A stretch of DNA of 34,828 bases, from NCBI GenBank assembly GCA_019115485.1, contig DXDM01000044.1, positions 1-34,828 on the forward strand, given 5' to 3'. Below, piece by piece: positions 1 to 8,351 of this stretch. Below the pieces are notes generated by a model that saw nothing but the letters and a program-made list of their open reading frames with translations, ran no database searches and was not told where the DNA came from. A program made the position numbers and the translations under genes. Numbering within the stretch: position 1 is the first letter of the stretch; each line of letters starts with the position of its first letter. The stretch is from Candidatus Barnesiella excrementavium. Its GTDB lineage: Bacteria; Bacteroidota; Bacteroidia; Bacteroidales; Barnesiellaceae.

Positions 1-33
1 CTCGCCCCGTTCCCTCCTCCCGGCTAGCCCTCT

Positions 34-58
34 CCCTGCCCGGTAAAGGCGGGGTTTT
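34..58 (+). terminator. Probable rho-independent terminator of an upstream gene
   Basis: A 7-bp stem, CCCTGCC at 34-40 and GGCGGGG at 48-54 with one G-T pair, closes a 7-nt loop and is followed by TTTT. It probably ends a plus-strand gene lying left of the window. The rest of 1-225 shows no convincing gene. Confidence 0.5.
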
Positions 59-225
59 GCGACTTTTCTATCTTTTCCCCATATACGCTCCTCTCCGTCA
101 TTTTTCTCACAGCTTTCTCCCATAGGCAGGCTTCGTCTATACTCAATGGCAGAGTGATCATGAAATTTCTTTGTTCGGTGAGAATAAAAATATTTTAACT
201 ATCTTTACTTGGTAAAAGCGAGCGT

Positions 226-1251
226 ATGAATATATCTCATATAAGACTTTTAAATCAACAGTTGGTCTCTCCGCAATATTCTGATGTCCACGATTTGGTG
301 TCATGGATGGGTATGTTGCAGGCTCAGGAGTATAAGATGATGCGCTGGGCGGTGGGTATGAGGGTAAAGAAACCTTCGATGGCTGCTTTTCGGGAGGCGT
401 ATGATGCGGGACGTATCGTGCGGACTCATCTGTTTCGGTGTACGTGGCAACTGGTGGCAGCCGAGGATTATCGGTGGATGCTTTCGTTGTGTGCCGATAA
501 AAATCGGTTGGCTATTCGGGGTTATTTGGCATATCACGGAAAGCGGATTGAAGAGCGAGAGTATGAGCGTGCCAATGACCTTATTCGTCGGTCAATCGAG
601 GGAAAAGGCTCGGTGTCGAAGGATACTCTTCTGCTAAGGCTCAAAGAGCAGGGTCTTGTTGATGATGCTCATACAATGTCAATCTATTTGCGCCGAGCCG
701 AGGCGGACGGAGTTATTTGTAGTGGCGTGTTGGACAATCGTCAGAATACCTATGCCTTGGTCGAGGAGAGGATACCTCGATTATGTGAATTGCCGCGTGA
801 CGAAGCGATTGCCGAGTTGGCCCGTAGGTATTTCCGGAGTCATTCGCCTGCTATTCTTGAAGATTTTGTCTGGTGGTCCAATCTGGGCGTGGGCGAATGT
901 CGGGCAGCCATCGAGTCGATTCGCAGCGAGTTGATTGCCGAGTCGTATGCCGGGGAGACTTATTTTATACATCGCGATTGCCGGGTGAGGGGATACTGTC
1001 GGCAGACGATTCTGTTGCCGTCGTATGATGAATATCTGATTGGTTACAAAAGTCGGTATCATGCTTTTGAAGAGGAGTTTCGTCACCGGGTGCATAGTAG
1101 TAACGGCTTGTTCTATCCGGTGATTCTTCACGATGGGCAGGTGGTGGGTAACTGGCATCCAAAACAAGAAGCTTCTTTTTTCAAGGACGAGATGCAACCC
1201 GATATCGCCGATGCGATGTTGCGTTATCAACGGTTCCTGGACTCGGAATGA
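226..1251 (+). CDS. Winged-helix DNA glycosylase-like protein (HTH_42, AlkZ-like)
   Basis: This 341-residue protein belongs to the winged-helix HTH_42 (DUF1006) family. Known members, AlkZ of Streptomyces and YcaQ/AlkX of E. coli, are DNA glycosylases that unhook interstrand crosslinks or remove bulky alkylated bases. The sequence shows the LQAQ segment at residues 31-34, where Q32 and Q34 match the QxQ catalytic motif of the AlkZ branch (YcaQ-type proteins have QxD). The following VRTHLFR...TW segment is also typical of the family, but its usual TWHL reads TWQL here. A C-terminal LLPSYDEYLIGY segment is another family hallmark. There is no signal peptide, so the protein is cytoplasmic. The ATG at 226 gives a full-length protein. 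It ends 58 bp before the next gene, so co-transcription is possible, but no functional link is evident. Family assignment is firm; glycosylase activity is inferred. Confidence 0.85.
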   Translation: MNISHIRLLNQQLVSPQYSDVHDLVSWMGMLQAQEYKMMRWAVGMRVKKPSMAAFREAYDAGRIVRTHLFRCTWQLVAAEDYRWMLSLCADKNRLAIRGYLAYHGKRIEEREYERANDLIRRSIEGKGSVSKDTLLLRLKEQGLVDDAHTMSIYLRRAEADGVICSGVLDNRQNTYALVEERIPRLCELPRDEAIAELARRYFRSHSPAILEDFVWWSNLGVGECRAAIESIRSELIAESYAGETYFIHRDCRVRGYCRQTILLPSYDEYLIGYKSRYHAFEEEFRHRVHSSNGLFYPVILHDGQVVGNWHPKQEASFFKDEMQPDIADAMLRYQRFLDSE

Positions 1252-1309
1252 CTGTGGGTGTGGGGTAGAATTTTTGTAAATGAGTTGTGGAATGATAGGT
1301 ATAGGAAGC

Positions 1310-2476
1310 ATGAAAAAATTTAGTCTGTTTTTGGTGGCGATTGTTTGGGTGTTGGCTGTGTATGCCGCCGAACCTCGTGTGGTGGTGGGTGCCGAGCGCA
1401 CGGACTTGTATTATCTGGCCTTGGAGGGGCAGCGGGTAGCTGTTTTCTCGAACCATACGGGGCGGGTAGGTGACCGTCATTTGGTGGATATGCTGGTGGA
1501 CGACGGGGTGAATGTGGTGACGATTTTTTCGCCGGAGCATGGTTTCCGCGGTGATGCCGATGCGGGCGAACATGTGTCGGGTTCGGTTGATGCCAGAACG
1601 GGAATACGGATTCGTTCGTTGTATGATGGTCGGTCGGGTCGCCCCTCGGACGAGGCGATGCGTACTTTCGATGTGCTGCTGGTCGACATTCAAGATGTGG
1701 GGCTGCGCTACTACACCTATTATATTTCGATGGTGAAACTGATGGACGCTTGTGCCGAGTTTGGCCGGCGGGTGATTGTGCTCGACCGTCCGAACCCCAA
1801 CGGGCATTATGTGGACGGTCCTATTCTCGACATGAAGTACAAGTCGGGGGTGGGGTGGTTGCCTATCCCGGTGGTGCATGGACTCACGCTGGGCGAGTTG
1901 GCCCGCATGGTGAATGGCGAGCATTGGCTGACCGCAGGGCGGGAGTGCGACCTCACGGTGGTGCCTTGCCTTCATTATACGCATCAAACGCATTATGTGT
2001 TGCCGGTGGCTCCGTCGCCCAACTTGCCCAACATGCAGGCGGTCTATCTATATCCTTCGCTCTGTTATTTCGAGGCTACGCCGGTGAGCTTGGGGCGAGG
2101 TACCGATTGGCCTTTCCAGGTGTATGGGCACCCCGATATGAAGGGGTGTGACTTTTCATTCACGCCTCGCAGCGTGAAGGGGGCCAAGAATCCGCCGTTA
2201 CGGGACCGGCTTTGCTACGGTCGAGATTTACGGGGACTCACGCCTGAGGCGATTGGGTCTCGGGGTATCGACCTCGAATATCTGATAGATGCCTATCGCA
2301 ATCTGGATATGGGAGACCGCTTTTTCACTTCGTTTTTTGAGAAGCTGATCGGGGTGGATTATGTGCGCCCCATGATTGAGTCGGGAAAGTCGGCCGATGA
2401 GATTAAGGCGATGTGGCGTGACGATGTGGTCCGATTCAAGGAGCAGCGGCGGCCTTATCTGCTGTATGAAGAGTAA
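1310..2476 (+). CDS. namZ: Exo-beta-N-acetylmuramidase, NamZ/DUF1343 family
   Basis: This is a DUF1343 (GH171) protein related to Bacillus NamZ (YbbC), which removes N-acetylmuramic acid from the non-reducing ends of peptidoglycan fragments. The sequence has the conserved FSPEHGFRG segment, whose glutamate is the likely catalytic residue, then LVDIQDVGLRYYTY, LDRPNPNG, PSPNLPN and GRGTDWPFQ, all typical of the family. I start it at 1310 rather than 1280, because the methionine there opens a clean signal peptide (MKKFSLFL..., cleaved near VYAAEP) and has a purine-rich AGGAAG just before it. It is therefore exported to the periplasm or outer membrane. The sodium symporter gene begins 35 bp downstream and is probably in the same operon, so the pair would release and import an amino sugar. 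The family is clear; the precise substrate is inferred. Confidence 0.85.
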   Translation: MKKFSLFLVAIVWVLAVYAAEPRVVVGAERTDLYYLALEGQRVAVFSNHTGRVGDRHLVDMLVDDGVNVVTIFSPEHGFRGDADAGEHVSGSVDARTGIRIRSLYDGRSGRPSDEAMRTFDVLLVDIQDVGLRYYTYYISMVKLMDACAEFGRRVIVLDRPNPNGHYVDGPILDMKYKSGVGWLPIPVVHGLTLGELARMVNGEHWLTAGRECDLTVVPCLHYTHQTHYVLPVAPSPNLPNMQAVYLYPSLCYFEATPVSLGRGTDWPFQVYGHPDMKGCDFSFTPRSVKGAKNPPLRDRLCYGRDLRGLTPEAIGSRGIDLEYLIDAYRNLDMGDRFFTSFFEKLIGVDYVRPMIESGKSADEIKAMWRDDVVRFKEQRRPYLLYEE

Positions 2477-2511
2477 AGAGAATGGTTGAACCCCGATAGA
2501 GACAGAATGAG

Positions 2512-3966
2512 ATGACACCGGTTGTAGTTTTAATCACGATATTCGCTTACTTTATAGTTTTGTTTTCCATTTCGTATGCCGTGGGGCGCCGGGCCGACAG
2601 TCAGGGCTTTTTCGTGGGTAACCGGCGGTCGCCCTGGTTTGTGGTGGCTTTTGCCATGATCGGTTCCATGATTTCGGGGGTGACCTTCATCTCGGTGCCC
2701 GGTATGGTGGCTGCCAGCGGATTCTCCTATTTGCAGATGGTGTTGGGGTTTGTCGTGGGACAGTTGCTCATCGCCTATGTGCTGGTGCCGCTCTTTTATC
2801 GCATGAATGTGGTCTCGATTTATGAGTATCTCGAAAACCGGTTCGGTATCGCCTCCTATCGCACGGGTGCCTGGTTTTTCTTCATCTCCAAGATGCTGGG
2901 GGCGGCCGTGCGGCTTTTCCTCGTGTGTGTGGTCTTGCAGTTGCTGGTATTCGAGCCGCTGCACCTGCCGTTCGTGCTGAATGTGGTCTTTACGGTGGGG
3001 CTGGTGTGGCTCTATACGTTCAGAGGCGGGGTGAAGTCGCTCATTTGGACCGATACGTTGAAGACCGTCTGTCTGGTCGTCTCGGTCGTGCTGTGCATCT
3101 ACTATATCGCCCGGGGGCTGCATCTCGACCTCGGGGGCTTGTGGCAGACGATACGCCGGTCGGAAATGTCGCAGATGTTCTTCTTTGACGATGTGAACGA
3201 CAAGCGGTATTTCTTCAAGCAGTTCCTGGCCGGTGTATTCACGGTGATTGCCATGAACGGGCTCGATCAGGATATGATGCAACGCAACCTGAGTTGCCGG
3301 AATTCCAGAGATTCGCAAAAGAACATGATTACGAGCGGCATCGCCCAGTTTTTTGTCAACGCCCTGTTTCTGATGCTGGGGGTGTTGCTCTATGTCTATG
3401 CCTCGGCCTATGGCATTGCCATACCGGCGAAGAGCGACGAGCTGTTCCCGTGGATAGCGACCCAGGGATATTTCCCCGGGATTGTAGGCATCTTGTTTGT
3501 GGTGGGGCTCATCTCGTCGGCCTATTCGGCAGCCGGGTCGGCCTTGACCGCTTTGACCACCTCGTTTACAGTCGATATTCTGGGTGTGAAGGGAAAGAGC
3601 GAGGAGCAGGTGTCGCATCTGCGCAAGCGGGTGCATATAGGCATGGCCGTCGTGATGGGAGTGGTGATATTCATTTTCAACGTGTTGAACAACACGAGTG
3701 TAATCGATGCCGTATATACGTTGGCCAGTTATACCTACGGTCCCATCTTGGGGCTGTTTGCCTTTGGCCTGTCGGTCAAGGAACCGGTGCGGGACCGCTA
3801 TATCCCGCTGGTCGCCATCGCCTCACCGATACTCTGTTTCGTTTTGGACCGCCATTCGCAAGCCTGGTTCGGCGGTTACTCGTTCAGTTACGAGCTGCTG
3901 ATACTGAATGCCCTGTTCACCTACATCGGGCTGTTGCTTTTGATTCGGCGGAGAAAGGATAGATAA
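2512..3966 (+). CDS. Sodium:solute symporter (SSS family), probably for a cell-wall amino sugar
   Basis: This 484-residue integral inner-membrane protein has the layout of the SSS family, with about 13 hydrophobic segments. The first segments carry a GRRADSQGFFVGNRRSP loop and a SGVTFISVPG motif, followed by MNVVSIYEYLENRFG, which is the typical SSS signature region. The LISSAYSAAGSALTALTTSFTVDI stretch near residue 340 matches the conserved sodium-site helix of the family. It lies 35 bp after the NamZ-like gene. The established precedent is MurT of Tannerella, an SSS-type transporter linked to MurNAc use. From that context I infer uptake of MurNAc or an anhydro/1,6-linked derivative with sodium, but the substrate cannot be read from the sequence. 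It ends before a new promoter at 4013. Confidence 0.85.
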   Translation: MTPVVVLITIFAYFIVLFSISYAVGRRADSQGFFVGNRRSPWFVVAFAMIGSMISGVTFISVPGMVAASGFSYLQMVLGFVVGQLLIAYVLVPLFYRMNVVSIYEYLENRFGIASYRTGAWFFFISKMLGAAVRLFLVCVVLQLLVFEPLHLPFVLNVVFTVGLVWLYTFRGGVKSLIWTDTLKTVCLVVSVVLCIYYIARGLHLDLGGLWQTIRRSEMSQMFFFDDVNDKRYFFKQFLAGVFTVIAMNGLDQDMMQRNLSCRNSRDSQKNMITSGIAQFFVNALFLMLGVLLYVYASAYGIAIPAKSDELFPWIATQGYFPGIVGILFVVGLISSAYSAAGSALTALTTSFTVDILGVKGKSEEQVSHLRKRVHIGMAVVMGVVIFIFNVLNNTSVIDAVYTLASYTYGPILGLFAFGLSVKEPVRDRYIPLVAIASPILCFVLDRHSQAWFGGYSFSYELLILNALFTYIGLLLLIRRRKDR

Positions 3967-4012
3967 GGTTGAGCGTTTTATCTGTCGGTTAATAGCTTAT
4001 TCCTTTCAAAGG

Positions 4013-4044
4013 TTTGGAGAATAGCCTGGAAATCTTTACCTTTG
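4013..4044 (+). promoter_or_regulatory. Bacteroidales-type sigma-ABfr promoter
   Basis: TTTG at 4013-4016, a 20-nt spacer and TACCTTTG at 4037-4044 match the TTTG-N19-21-TAnnTTTG consensus of Bacteroides exactly. The transcript should start near 4051, which excludes the TTG at 4042 as start codon of the next gene and favours the GTG at 4069. Confidence 0.65.
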
Positions 4045-4068
4045 GCCCTCCTCCTAAAAGAGAACCGA

Positions 4069-4413
4069 GTGAACCGGCTGCTCCGTCATATTGCGAAATA
4101 TTTTCTGCCTGTATTGTTTATCTCCTATATAGGCTGCATTTCGCTGTTTCCCCACTCCCACGTGGTAAACGGGGTGACCATCGTGCACTCCCACCCCTAT
4201 AAACCCGAAGGGCATCACGGCCACACGACTACCGAGTTTCAACTCATTCATATCCTGTCGCATCTCACTACCTCCACTCCGTCGGTAGGGGTTGTGTTTG
4301 CAACGGTTTCGATTGCCTTTGTCCGGTTGCTTTATCCTTGTGTCAGAGCGGTTTTGACTCCGGTCAAGTGGAAGGCTCACGGGCTGCGGGCTCCACCTGT
4401 TTCGATTCTGTAA
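4069..4413 (+). CDS. Small histidine-rich membrane or exported protein, possibly metal-linked
   Basis: I do not recognise a named family. The 114-residue product has a hydrophobic N-terminal segment (KYFLPVLFISYIGCISLF), then a histidine-rich stretch of about 40 residues (HSH, VHSHP, GHHGH, IHILSH; nine histidines), a second hydrophobic segment (SVGVVFATVSIAFVRLLY) and a basic tail. Such a cluster of paired histidines suggests binding of zinc, copper, nickel or haem at or outside the membrane, but this is inference. No ATG exists in the frame. The upstream TTG at 4042 lies inside the predicted -7 box, so GTG at 4069 is the only reasonable start. The TonB receptor gene follows after 94 bp and is probably co-transcribed, supporting a role in uptake or sensing of the receptor's ligand. 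Confidence 0.6.
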   Translation: MNRLLRHIAKYFLPVLFISYIGCISLFPHSHVVNGVTIVHSHPYKPEGHHGHTTTEFQLIHILSHLTTSTPSVGVVFATVSIAFVRLLYPCVRAVLTPVKWKAHGLRAPPVSIL

Positions 4414-4448
4414 ATATTCCGACGTACACAAATGCAAATCAAAGGTTT

Positions 4449-4473
4449 TCTCCTGCTCTCGGCGAGTGGGAGA
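4449..4473 (+). other. Hairpin in the leader between the histidine-rich gene and the receptor gene
   Basis: TCTCC-tg-CTC at 4449-4458 pairs with GAG-tg-GGAGA at 4464-4473 around a 5-nt loop, with a TG/TG internal loop. There is no U-run after it, so it is not an ordinary terminator. It may process or stabilise the transcript ahead of the receptor gene. Confidence 0.3.
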
Positions 4474-4507
4474 GAAACAGGTTATTTATTGTTCAGAATC
4501 GAAAAAA

Positions 4508-6814
4508 ATGAAGAAATATATCATCGTATTGGCGATGTGCCTGGGGTGCATCGGCTTTCTGCATGCCGAGACGGCAGCTAAAAAAACATTGGATATCAAT
4601 ATCGTGGGACATGTGCTCGACAAGAGTACCCGGGAACACCTGCCCTACATTACCATTTCGTTGAAGGGTACGACCGTGGGGACGATGACCGACGCCTCGG
4701 GACACTATTTTTTGAAAAATCTGCCCGAGGGTGATTTTGTGCTCGAAGCCTCGTCGGTAGGGTATGAGACCGGCCGTCGGCAGGTGTCGTTGAAAAAGGG
4801 GGTGACACTCGAAATCGACTTTGAAATTGAGCCGAGTGCCGTCGCTCTCGACGGGGTCGTGGTGTCGGCCAACCGCAGCGAGACCACGCGGCAGTTGGCG
4901 CCTACGCTGGTCAATGTGTTGAGCATAAAGACTTTCGAGAATACCAACTCGGGCAATCTGGCTCAGGGGTTGAATTTCCAGCCGGGGGTGCGGGTCGAGA
5001 ACGATTGCCAGAATTGCGGATTCCAGCAGGTGCGTATCAACGGGCTCGACGGTCCCTACACGCAGATACTGATTGACTCGCGTCCCATATTCAGTGCCCT
5101 GTCGGGGGTATATGGGCTGGAACAGATTCCGGCCAATATGATCGAGCAGGTCGAGGTGATGCGCGGTGGAGGGTCGGCACTGTTCGGCTCGTCGGCCATT
5201 GCGGGAACCATCAATGTCATTACCAAGGAGCCGTTGCGCAACAGCGGGTCGATAGCCCACAGCATCACCTCGATGGGGGGTAGCGGAAACCTCGAAAACA
5301 ATACCTCGCTCAACGCTTCGCTGGTGACCGACAACAACAAGGCGGGGCTCTACGTCTTCGGGCAGAACCGGCAACGGGCCGGCTACGACCACGACGGCGA
5401 CGGCTTTACCGAGTTGCCCGCGTTGAAGGCTCAGACGTTGGGCCTGCGCTCCTATCTGAAAACCAGCAACTACTCCAAGCTCACTTTGGAGTACCACCAT
5501 ATCGGCGAGTTCCGTCGGGGGGGCAACCTGTTGAACCGTCCGCCCCACGAGGCCGATATTGCCGAGCAGTTGAATCACTCGATTAACGGGGGAGGACTCA
5601 ACTACAACCTCTTTACCCCCAATGAGAAGCATCGCATCAACCTGTATGCTTCGGCCCAGCACATCGACCGCGAGAGCTACTACGGCACGAAACAGAATCT
5701 CGATGCCTATGGCGAGACCAGCGACCTGACCGTCGTGGCCGGTGGGCAGTATGTATACAGTTTCGACCGCTGCCTGTTCATGCCGGCCGACCTGACCGCT
5801 GGCATCGAGTACAACTACGACAAGTTGCGCGACGAGATGAAGGGATACCACCGCACCACCCGTCAGGAGGTGCACATCGAGAGTGCTTTCTTGCAGAACG
5901 AGTGGAAGAACGAGCGGTGGAGTTTTCTGGTGGGCGGACGCCTCGACAAGCACAACCTTATTGACCATGTGATTTTCAGTCCCCGGGCCAACGTGCGTTT
6001 CAACCCTACACCCAACATCAACCTGCGGGCCAGCTACTCGTCGGGGTTCCGGGCTCCCCAGACCTACGATGAGGATTTGCACGTGGCGGCCGTGGGTGGC
6101 GAGGGGACGATTATCCAGCAGGCCTCCAACCTGAAAGAGGAGAAGTCGCACAGCGTGAGCCTCTCGGCCGATATGTATCGCCGCTTCGGTCCCTTCCAGT
6201 GCAATCTGTTGCTCGAAGGGTTTTACACCCGGTTGAACGATGTATTCGTGCTCGAAGAGATTGGGTTCGACCAGACTCACAATGCCACAGTGAAGGAGCG
6301 TCGCAACGGAGCCGGTGCCCAGGTGGCCGGTGTGACGGTCGAGGGTAAGGTAGCCTATCTCTCGCTCGTCCAGTTGCAGGCAGGGGTTACCTGGCAGCAG
6401 AGTCACTACACCCGGGCCGAGCGTTGGAGCAGCGACGAGTCGGTCCCGGCCCAGAAGCGCATCTTCCGCACGCCCGACTGGTATGGCTATTTTACCGCCA
6501 CCTATACCCCCGTCAAGCCGTTGAATATCGCCCTGTCGGGGACCTACACGGGCTCCATGCTCGTGCAGCACATGGCGGGCTACATTGCCCAAGATGTGGC
6601 GGTGACCACCCCCGACTTCTTCGACATGACCGCCAAGGTGTCGTATGATTTTTCGCTCAACAAAACCATCACTTTGCAAGTGAACGCCGGGGTGCAGAAT
6701 ATCTTCAATGCTTACCAGAAAGATTTCGACCAAGGCAAGGAGCGTGACTCGGGTTACATCTACGGGCCTTCGATGCCCCGCAGTTATTTTGCCGGTATGA
6801 AACTGATGTTTTAG
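4508..6814 (+). CDS. TonB-dependent receptor with N-terminal carboxypeptidase-regulatory-like domain
   Basis: This is a 768-residue outer-membrane active transporter powered by TonB. Residues 1-20 form a signal peptide (MKKYIIVLAMC..., cleaved after LHA). Residues about 29-115 are a CarboxypepD_reg-like domain (GHVLDKSTREHLPYITISLKG), common on Bacteroidota receptors. The plug follows at about 125-240, with QVRINGLDG, ILIDSRPIFS, VEVMRGGGSALFGS and GTINVITK. The remainder is the beta-barrel, ending in the aromatic FAGMKLMF. A CQNC pair sits at the start of the plug and a DHDGDGFTE loop resembling a calcium site lies in the barrel. I start at ATG 4508; the longer GTG form from 4466 would disrupt the signal peptide. 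The ligand is unknown. The histidine-rich neighbour suggests a metal ion or metal complex, but other small ligands remain possible. Confidence 0.85.
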   Translation: MKKYIIVLAMCLGCIGFLHAETAAKKTLDINIVGHVLDKSTREHLPYITISLKGTTVGTMTDASGHYFLKNLPEGDFVLEASSVGYETGRRQVSLKKGVTLEIDFEIEPSAVALDGVVVSANRSETTRQLAPTLVNVLSIKTFENTNSGNLAQGLNFQPGVRVENDCQNCGFQQVRINGLDGPYTQILIDSRPIFSALSGVYGLEQIPANMIEQVEVMRGGGSALFGSSAIAGTINVITKEPLRNSGSIAHSITSMGGSGNLENNTSLNASLVTDNNKAGLYVFGQNRQRAGYDHDGDGFTELPALKAQTLGLRSYLKTSNYSKLTLEYHHIGEFRRGGNLLNRPPHEADIAEQLNHSINGGGLNYNLFTPNEKHRINLYASAQHIDRESYYGTKQNLDAYGETSDLTVVAGGQYVYSFDRCLFMPADLTAGIEYNYDKLRDEMKGYHRTTRQEVHIESAFLQNEWKNERWSFLVGGRLDKHNLIDHVIFSPRANVRFNPTPNINLRASYSSGFRAPQTYDEDLHVAAVGGEGTIIQQASNLKEEKSHSVSLSADMYRRFGPFQCNLLLEGFYTRLNDVFVLEEIGFDQTHNATVKERRNGAGAQVAGVTVEGKVAYLSLVQLQAGVTWQQSHYTRAERWSSDESVPAQKRIFRTPDWYGYFTATYTPVKPLNIALSGTYTGSMLVQHMAGYIAQDVAVTTPDFFDMTAKVSYDFSLNKTITLQVNAGVQNIFNAYQKDFDQGKERDSGYIYGPSMPRSYFAGMKLMF

Positions 6815-6860
6815 GCGGAGGTCCCGGTTGAAGTTTCGACAGGCGCATTCCTGTGATCGG

Positions 6861-6890
6861 GGAGCCGAAGCATTGCTTTGGCTCCCTTTT
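6861..6890 (+). terminator. Rho-independent terminator after the TonB receptor gene
   Basis: GGAGCCGAAGC at 6861-6871 pairs with GCTTTGGCTCC at 6875-6885 (11 bp, one G-T pair) around ATT, followed by CTTTT. It closes the histidine-rich protein/receptor unit. Confidence 0.8.
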
Positions 6891-6977
6891 ATATTTATGA
6901 TAATCAATGCTCTATGTGAGTGAAAAGATGTAATTTAATAGAATTTATATTTACTATGCAAATCGGTTGCAGCAAAT

Positions 6978-6985
6978 TATCTTTG
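6978..6985 (+). promoter_or_regulatory. Candidate -7 element before the fimbrial cluster
   Basis: TATCTTTG matches TAnnTTTG exactly in an AT-rich gap after the terminator. No good -33 TTTG is present at the usual spacing, so a second factor may be needed or the call may be wrong. It would start the fimbrial transcript near 6992. Confidence 0.4.
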
Positions 6986-7059
6986 CGTTTGTGATTATTA
7001 ACAAATAAAAGAGTAAACAAAAATACCCGTAGGTGTTTTATATAAAAATATCAATAGGG

Positions 7060-8343
7060 GTGGATAGCTGTAATCATATTAAAAGGGGACTGTTTTTGCT
7101 TGTGTGTAGTGTGTGGGTTGCAGGCGCAATTCATGCCCGGCAGCCGTTAATGGACCCGGCACTCCGCGATACTTATCCCGATTATGTCGTTTTTTCATCT
7201 CCAAATGGCAAGGATTCGCTCGGCTATTCCCCTCATGGATTGATTGTCCCCGTGGTGTTTCGGGTCAACCGGTACGACCTGCAACCCAACAGCCTGCTCG
7301 ACACGGTTGTGCAGGAGCTATGCCGCCTGCGGTCCGACTCGGCCGTGCGTGTGGCTCGTGTGTGGATAGGCGGTAGTGCCTCGCCCGAGGGAGCTTTGGA
7401 TTGGAACCGCCGGTTGGGAGAATACCGTTCACAGGCATTGGCCCGCTATCTGTCGCAGCAGACCGGTTTCCCGCAGGAGCAGATGACGGTGGTAAATTTG
7501 GGGGAGGATTGGTACTCGTTTGAACAGACCATGAAGCATGGGATGCAGATACCTCACCGGGAGGAGGTCGTCGCTATCTTGCTGCGCGAGCCCGATGCGG
7601 AGCGGCGTAAGCAGCAGATTGTCGCGCTTGATGGGGGACGTACGTGGCATCGGATTATTCGCGATTTGTTCCCACCCTTCCGCAATGCCCGCCTGGCCGT
7701 CGTCTGTTATGAGCAGCCTCGGGAAATATTGTCTGTTCCGGTCCGACTCTCGTTGTATCGTAGTGCGCAGCCTGCATCTCGGCCGGTTCTGTCCTCGTCG
7801 TTCGGTTCGCGTCGGGGTGGAGCGATGCGGCCGTGGCATCTGGCCGTCAAGAGCAATCTGCTCGTCCTGGCAGCAACTGTGGCCAATGTCGGGGTGGAGG
7901 TGGAACTATGGCCTCACGGTTCCCTGGATATACCGGTGTTTTATTCGCCATACGACATCACTCCCACACGTAAGTTGCGAGTGTTGGCCACCCAGCCCGA
8001 ATTGCGGTGGTGGCCGGGCCTGGTGATGCAGGGACATTTCGTGGGACTTCATACCCATGTAGCCGGTTTCAATATAGCTGTCAACGACAAGGGGCGCTAC
8101 CAAGACCCCAACCATGCCCTGTGGGGTATGGGAGTGAGTTACGGCTATGCCCTTTCGTGGGGGGCATCGAAGCAGTGGGGGGTGGAGTTTACGCTCGGTG
8201 TAGGATTTGCCGAGTATGATTATGACGGGTATCGGAACCGACCCGGAGGCCCGCTGTTCGAGTCGGGTTCCGACTGGTACTGGGGGATTACCCGGGCAGG
8301 AATCAGTTTGTCGTACAAATGGGCTTTTTCCCGTGAAAAGTGA
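7060..8343 (+). CDS. DUF3575 fimbrial-cluster protein with OmpA-like N-terminal domain
   Basis: This protein matches the DUF3575 family found at the head of Mfa/Fim-type fimbrial clusters in Bacteroidales. After a signal peptide (GLFLLVCSVWVAGAIHA) comes an OmpA-like region with GGSASPEG and NRRLGEYRSQALARYL, the kind that contacts peptidoglycan. The C-terminal half (from about KSNLLVLAATVANVGVEVELW to the end) is the DUF3575 beta-barrel-like region, ending in LSYKWAFSREK. It probably sits in the outer membrane and helps assemble or anchor the fimbria. The frame has no ATG before the signal peptide. GTG at 7060 gives a compact signal sequence; GTG at 7033 would add nine residues, and even ATT at 7078 would give a textbook signal peptide. 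Its stop overlaps the start region of the next gene, showing translational coupling. Confidence 0.75.
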   Translation: MDSCNHIKRGLFLLVCSVWVAGAIHARQPLMDPALRDTYPDYVVFSSPNGKDSLGYSPHGLIVPVVFRVNRYDLQPNSLLDTVVQELCRLRSDSAVRVARVWIGGSASPEGALDWNRRLGEYRSQALARYLSQQTGFPQEQMTVVNLGEDWYSFEQTMKHGMQIPHREEVVAILLREPDAERRKQQIVALDGGRTWHRIIRDLFPPFRNARLAVVCYEQPREILSVPVRLSLYRSAQPASRPVLSSSFGSRRGGAMRPWHLAVKSNLLVLAATVANVGVEVELWPHGSLDIPVFYSPYDITPTRKLRVLATQPELRWWPGLVMQGHFVGLHTHVAGFNIAVNDKGRYQDPNHALWGMGVSYGYALSWGASKQWGVEFTLGVGFAEYDYDGYRNRPGGPLFESGSDWYWGITRAGISLSYKWAFSREK

Positions 8344-8351
8344 GAACGACG

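Noticed and set aside
4466..4507. GTG start extending the first TonB receptor by 14 residues
   Set aside because: The added residues would come before a complete signal peptide that begins at ATG 4508, and the GTG lies in a hairpin.
4493..6907. An 804-codon minus-strand frame opposite the first TonB receptor
   Set aside because: It is a shadow of the receptor gene and runs through the terminator at 6861-6890; no domain is recognised.
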